Assembly: GCA_937888905.1 (NCBI GenBank)
Contig: CALATA010000001.1
Span: forward strand, 62,001 to 126,000
Source: Terrimonas sp937888905
GTDB lineage: Bacteria; Bacteroidota; Bacteroidia; Chitinophagales; Chitinophagaceae
Length of the DNA stretch: 64,000 bases
Direction of reading: 5' to 3'
How positions within the stretch are numbered: the first letter of the stretch is position 1; the number at the start of each line of letters is the position of its first letter. Made by a program: the position numbers and the translations under genes. Positions 60,695 to 64,000 of the stretch are shown here, piece by piece. The notes under the pieces are model-generated. The model had not been told where the DNA came from. It made no database searches and saw nothing but the letters and a program-made list of their open reading frames with translations.

Positions 60695-60702
60695 TAGGTT
60701 TG
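60695..60702 (+). promoter_or_regulatory. Putative -7 promoter element
   Basis: TAGGTTTG (TAnnTTTG) ends 20 bp before the ATG at 60723. It overlaps the GTG at 60702 that would otherwise open the frame, so it settles the start. Confidence 0.55.
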
Positions 60703-60722
60703 TGCTGCAACAAAAGAAGCTG

Positions 60723-61325
60723 ATGAAGAAGCTATTGGAAAAAATCAAAAGCATTGAACACGGATTTACCCATATCGTGGCTGCAGGCGACACCATACTG
60801 GCGGACGAGGCTGTTGATCCCCTGTCCTTCGCCAATGCCTGCCTGAAAGATGACAGTTACCAGGTAAGAATGCTGGCTACTTATCTGCTGGGCCATTTAT
60901 CAGTCGACCATCCCAAAGCGTTAAAAACACTGGAAACGAAAGTGGCGGCAGACGAAAACTGGCGTGTGCAGGAAATGCTGGCAAAAGCTTTCGACTATTA
61001 CTGTCAATCCAACGATTATGAACAATCATTGCCCACCATTAAAAAATGGCTTTCGGATAAGAATCCCAACATCAGAAGAGCGGTGGTAGAAGGTCTCCGC
61101 ATCTGGACGGGACGACCTTTCTTCAAAGACAATCCCGCTATAGCCATTCAGCTAATCGCATCATTGCGATTAAAGGCTGGTGAAAGCGAATACCTGCTGC
61201 GGTCCGTTGCCAATGCCTTACGCGATATCCGGAAAAAACACGCATCATTGGTTGACCAGGAAATATCCGGTTGGGACCTGACTAACAAAACAGCCTCATC
61301 GATTAAAAAAATAATAGAGAAATGA
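60723..61325 (+). CDS. HEAT-repeat protein, AlkD-like
   Basis: A 200-residue all-helical protein of HEAT-like repeats (DDSYQVRMLATYLLGHLSVD, DENWRVQEMLAKAFDYYC, NPNIRRAVVEGLRIWTGRPF, SEYLLRSVANALRDIRKKHA). This resembles the bacterial DNA-alkylation-repair AlkD family, which excises N3- and N7-alkylpurines, although HEAT proteins of this size also have non-DNA roles. There is no export signal. Its stop overlaps the start of the VOC gene (ATGA), so the two are cotranslated. The promoter box 20 bp upstream fixes the start. Confidence 0.8.
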   Translation: MKKLLEKIKSIEHGFTHIVAAGDTILADEAVDPLSFANACLKDDSYQVRMLATYLLGHLSVDHPKALKTLETKVAADENWRVQEMLAKAFDYYCQSNDYEQSLPTIKKWLSDKNPNIRRAVVEGLRIWTGRPFFKDNPAIAIQLIASLRLKAGESEYLLRSVANALRDIRKKHASLVDQEISGWDLTNKTASSIKKIIEK

Positions 61326-61678
61326 AAATAGCCGACTATGATAATTTCTTTCTGAGTACAGCCAACCTGGATAAAAGCAGAAAATTTTACCAGGATAAAT
61401 TAGGACTGGCGTTAAAATTTGATTTCAGTGAAAAAGGAATGGTCGCTTTTAAAGTAGGTGACAATGAGCCCGCGATCATCTTAAAAGACCTCAATAAGTT
61501 TCCGGCGGCGAAGCCGGCTATTTGGTTTAAAGTTGAATCGGTGGCAAAATCTTATGAGGAAATGAAAGAAAAGGGTATTGCCTTTTCAACCGAACCTTAT
61601 AAAATACAAACAGGCTGGGCCGTGGAGTTCACAGACCCTTCGGGAAATTTACTTGGATTAACAGATTACCTGGCTTAG
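61322..61678 (+). CDS. VOC-family (glyoxalase/bleomycin-resistance-type) protein
   Basis: A 118-residue vicinal-oxygen-chelate protein made of two beta-alpha-beta-beta-beta modules (DNFFLSTANLDKSRKFYQDK, MVAFKVGDNEPAIIL, IWFKVESVAKSYEEM, WAVEFTDPSGNLLGLTDY). The C-terminal FTDPSGNLLGL block is typical of the family, where a Glu there often binds metal. The substrate is unknown: glyoxalase, dioxygenase and antibiotic-binding members all occur. Its ATG lies inside the stop of the HEAT gene and the two probably form a stress or repair unit. Confidence 0.9.
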   Translation: MKIADYDNFFLSTANLDKSRKFYQDKLGLALKFDFSEKGMVAFKVGDNEPAIILKDLNKFPAAKPAIWFKVESVAKSYEEMKEKGIAFSTEPYKIQTGWAVEFTDPSGNLLGLTDYLA

Positions 61679-61686
61679 CAGGCAGT

Positions 61687-62742
61687 TCAATTTTTCTTAG
61701 TTCTGAAATAATAATCGGCCAATGCCCGCGTGATCGCACCGGGATTTGCTTCATCCGTATTGGTGAGAATGATGATCGACAGCCCATCATTCACATAACG
61801 ATCATAATTGGAGCGGAAGCCTGTGTTGGCACCTCCATGTGTAACGAGGTGATGGCCCTTGTATTCGTCGATGATCCAGCCAAAGCCGTAAAACTGTTTG
61901 CTTTCGGCTTTACCGGATGTTTTGATAAAAGGCGTCCACAATAACTCCCAGTTCTCTTTTCTCAGAATGATTTTTTTCTCCGTCAATACTTTGTCCCAAA
62001 GGATCATGTCGGTGCTGGTGGACAAAAAGCCGCCGCTGGGCCGCACGGCATACATGGCATCGGCATTTACCAGTGTATCGCCTTTGTGCATATAGCCGCT
62101 GGCGCGGTTGGGAATGATGGGATAAAAATCTGTCATGCCGCTGTTCTTCATGCCGGCAGGAAGGAAAAGATTTTCCCGGATATAATTTTGCCAGGGCATG
62201 TTGCTTACCTGTGATATGATCTCTGCGAGCATAAAATAAGCAAGGTTGCAATACTGGTATTTTTCCCCGGTCTTGAAATCAAGTGGCAATGAATAAGCTG
62301 ATCTTATGATCACCAGATCTGGCTGGATGATATGGTTTTTATAAGCCGGTCCTTCTCTTTTCAATCCGGAGGTATGCGACATCAGGTGTTTGATCTGTAT
62401 CGGGCGCCATGTCTCCGGTGCATCGGGAAAGAATTTGTGAACGGAATCTTCGATGCTCAGTTTTCCTTCTTCTGCCAGTTTGAGAATAGCGGTTGTAAAG
62501 AATTGTTTGCTGACTGAACCGAGGCGGATCACTGTTTCTGCGGTAACCGGAACGTTAAGCTCTACATTGGCGAGGCCATAACCTTTGTTGACAACGGCTT
62601 TGCCATTTTTCACCACCGCCAGCGAAAGACCGGTAATCCGCTGGTCTTTCATCATTTTTTGAACGATGATATCGGTGCTGTCTTTTTGCGCGTATGCGGT
62701 AACATTTACCAGGACAAGCAGGAGCAGCCAATGGATTTTCAT
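61687..62742 (-). CDS. Beta-lactamase-fold serine hydrolase
   Basis: A 351-residue exported enzyme with signal peptide (MKIHWLLLLVLVNVTAYA). Motifs: GSVSKQFFTTAI (Ser76, Lys79), EKYQYCNLAYFMLAE (Tyr-Cys-Asn) and VTHGGANTGFRSN (His-Gly-Gly). It belongs to the same superfamily as the other three in this window and is closest in layout to D-aminopeptidase / EstB-type esterases. It is convergent with the VOC gene, 8 bp apart, and lies 33 bp downstream of the amine oxidase gene on the same strand, so cotranscription is possible. Confidence 0.92.
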   Translation of the reverse strand: MKIHWLLLLVLVNVTAYAQKDSTDIIVQKMMKDQRITGLSLAVVKNGKAVVNKGYGLANVELNVPVTAETVIRLGSVSKQFFTTAILKLAEEGKLSIEDSVHKFFPDAPETWRPIQIKHLMSHTSGLKREGPAYKNHIIQPDLVIIRSAYSLPLDFKTGEKYQYCNLAYFMLAEIISQVSNMPWQNYIRENLFLPAGMKNSGMTDFYPIIPNRASGYMHKGDTLVNADAMYAVRPSGGFLSTSTDMILWDKVLTEKKIILRKENWELLWTPFIKTSGKAESKQFYGFGWIIDEYKGHHLVTHGGANTGFRSNYDRYVNDGLSIIILTNTDEANPGAITRALADYYFRTKKN

Positions 62743-62775
62743 AAATTGGTTTTAGTTGCGGCCAAAATACAACAT

Positions 62776-64000
62776 CTATTGTTTGTTGGTGCGAATTATG
62801 GCTGCCATTTGCCTGCCAGATACCAAAGCCGCCTCCACGGTACCCGGGCTTTTGCCTTCGTACAAAGCTTCTCCGCAGAAATAGATCGTATGTTTCAAGG
62901 GAGTACGCAGCAATGCGCTGGCTGTTGGAGATTGAGGCGTTGGGTAGGTATAAGCGGACTCCCAGGTAGCAACATGACTGCCCAGCAATAACGAACGGAT
63001 CATCTTTTCATCAGTATTAAAAATAGCCGCGAGTGACTGAATGCCCAGCTCTACGATTGATGCGGTGTCCGCGTTCATCCATTTCGCCGCAGGCGGCCCG
63101 CCGAGCCAGCCGGTCAGCATGGCTGCCTCATCTGGTCGTTGTGTCCACCAGGTTGGGATAGCTTCATCACTTATGATAAAACCGGTATCAGGCCGTTGCT
63201 CTTCCCAAAAAACCTGGCTGAAGGAAAGCTGCACTTTCATGACGGAACCCATGCCGATGTCTTGCGCCGCCGCAAGATGTTCGACAGGTTCGGGATCAAA
63301 ATGAATGAATGCTTTTGAAGCGGGGTTGCCCAATAGGGCTACCGGTTGCGTAATAATTATCTTTTGTGCAGTAAATAGATTGTTTTCATTCGTAAACACA
63401 TCAACCCTTCCTTCAGTCCATTCGACGCGCGATACCGTTTGGTGATACATAAAACGGCAACCCTTTTCCTGGCATTGCTGTTCCATATAACTAATCAGCC
63501 GGCCATAACCGCCGTTTACACGGAAATTTGTCTCTTGTTCGTTTTTCCACTCGTCATACAACGCTTTCGCACTTGCCAGATTTTCGTCGGCCAGGTCAAA
63601 ACCATTGGCGTAGCGGATCACTTCTTTACGAAAGGAATGATATTTTTCCTCACCATAATATTTAGCGAGGAACTGCGACAAAGTCATATCGGCATTTGCA
63701 CTTTTCATCCGGCTCAGCAGTTCATCCCATCCTTCGATCATCTCTTCTTCCTGTGTCCAGTGGCCATCGATCACCCGGTAGAAAGCTCCTTCTGCGGCTG
63801 TATAGTTTATGCCTGCTTTATGTAAAAGTTCCAGGGTTACCGGCAGCTCGCCATGCACAAACTCGGCGCCGTCTTCGACGGGTTGGGGAAAATATTTTTT
63901 ATCAACAGTGCGTATGCGACCGCCAGGCTGATCATGCATTTCCAATACGGTGATGTCGTAATGATCGCTCAGTTCGAGTGCGGCCATCAGTCCCGCGGCA
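62776..64000 (-). CDS. Flavin-containing amine oxidase (partial, runs off the right edge)
   Basis: An FAD-dependent amine oxidase missing its N-terminus beyond the window end. The visible frame continues upstream of the first Met (63987) to AAGL, the tail of the GxGxxG FAD-binding loop, confirming truncation by the window and not a start there. Other blocks: ALELSDHYDITVLEMHDQPG then GRIRTVDKKYF (FAD GG motif), EDGAEFVHG, and the C-terminal YFCGEALYEGKSPGTVEAAL (FAD-binding) and AGRQMAA-like end (SGRQMAAIIRTNKQ). It oxidises primary or secondary amines with oxygen; spermine, monoamine or phytoene-like substrates cannot be told apart here. Confidence 0.9.
   Translation of the reverse strand, partial: AAGLMAALELSDHYDITVLEMHDQPGGRIRTVDKKYFPQPVEDGAEFVHGELPVTLELLHKAGINYTAAEGAFYRVIDGHWTQEEEMIEGWDELLSRMKSANADMTLSQFLAKYYGEEKYHSFRKEVIRYANGFDLADENLASAKALYDEWKNEQETNFRVNGGYGRLISYMEQQCQEKGCRFMYHQTVSRVEWTEGRVDVFTNENNLFTAQKIIITQPVALLGNPASKAFIHFDPEPVEHLAAAQDIGMGSVMKVQLSFSQVFWEEQRPDTGFIISDEAIPTWWTQRPDEAAMLTGWLGGPPAAKWMNADTASIVELGIQSLAAIFNTDEKMIRSLLLGSHVATWESAYTYPTPQSPTASALLRTPLKHTIYFCGEALYEGKSPGTVEAALVSGRQMAAIIRTNKQ

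Noticed and set aside
1..64000. CRISPR array, tRNA or rRNA gene, insertion sequence, phage or conjugation module
   Set aside because: None was found: the repeats are degenerate and not regularly spaced, and no transposase, integrase or tRNA-like clover was seen.

Overview
The window reads as chromosomal DNA of a Bacteroidota bacterium, most likely family Chitinophagaceae (Chitinophaga/Niastella-like; genus not resolvable by eye). Reasons: several secreted proteins end in type IX secretion (T9SS) sorting domains; there are SusC-like/TonB-dependent outer-membrane receptors with carboxypeptidase-regulatory N-domains, two GLPGLI-family proteins, a periplasmic Reg_prop/Y_Y_Y sensor kinase, and an ECF42 sigma factor beside a DGPF/YCII protein; start sites lack obvious Shine-Dalgarno sequences; and several genes are preceded by the Bacteroidota -7 promoter element TAnnTTTG. 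No rRNA, tRNA, CRISPR array, transposase or phage gene was seen.

Layout. 1-7.9 kb: a small outer-membrane protein, a pentapeptide-repeat protein, a DPP-IV-type peptidase, the YCII/ECF42 pair, a T9SS beta-propeller protein, an AAC(3)-I-like acetyltransferase and a DinB protein. 8-11.5 kb: a 1000-residue sensor kinase facing a NarL-type regulator, with overlapping 3' ends. 11.9-17.4 kb: one 1827-residue secreted protein made of SBBP-like and Ig/PKD-like modules. 17.5-26.9 kb: small-molecule-binding protein, S41 protease, a probable zinc operon (His/Cys small protein plus COG0523 GTPase) behind a striking palindrome, and assorted secreted or small proteins with a paralogue relic. 27-31.6 kb: CE12-type esterase, a metal-linked TonB receptor operon, and an HPP membrane protein. 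31.7-47.3 kb: right-handed beta-helix T9SS protein, seven-unit lipoprotein, orphan regulator, Zn alcohol dehydrogenase, SemiSWEET, a Met-rich TPR protein, CE1-like esterase, M23 peptidase, GLPGLI protein and rifampin phosphotransferase. 47.4-64 kb: a hicAB locus with frameshifted hicA, four beta-lactamase-fold serine hydrolases, a di-haem peroxidase, a GLPGLI / outer-membrane barrel / metallopeptidase operon, an AlkD-like plus VOC pair, and an amine oxidase running off the right edge.

How genes work together. The clearest multi-gene units are: YCII then ECF42 (overlapping genes); the small Cys/His protein then the COG0523 GTPase (zinc allocation); Cys-rich small protein, HMA-like protein and TonB receptor (metal uptake or sensing at the outer membrane); GLPGLI, outer-membrane barrel and gluzincin peptidase (genes 0-4 bp apart, function unknown); hicA-hicB; and the AlkD-like/VOC pair sharing ATGA. 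Most other genes stand alone. Intergenic gaps carry short, degenerate, dispersed repeats in several families that recur across the window.

Most promising leads for something undescribed are the 35-bp near-perfect palindrome that includes the start codon of the zinc operon, the GLPGLI/barrel/gluzincin operon, and the frameshifted hicA with a slippery-type heptamer at the shift point.
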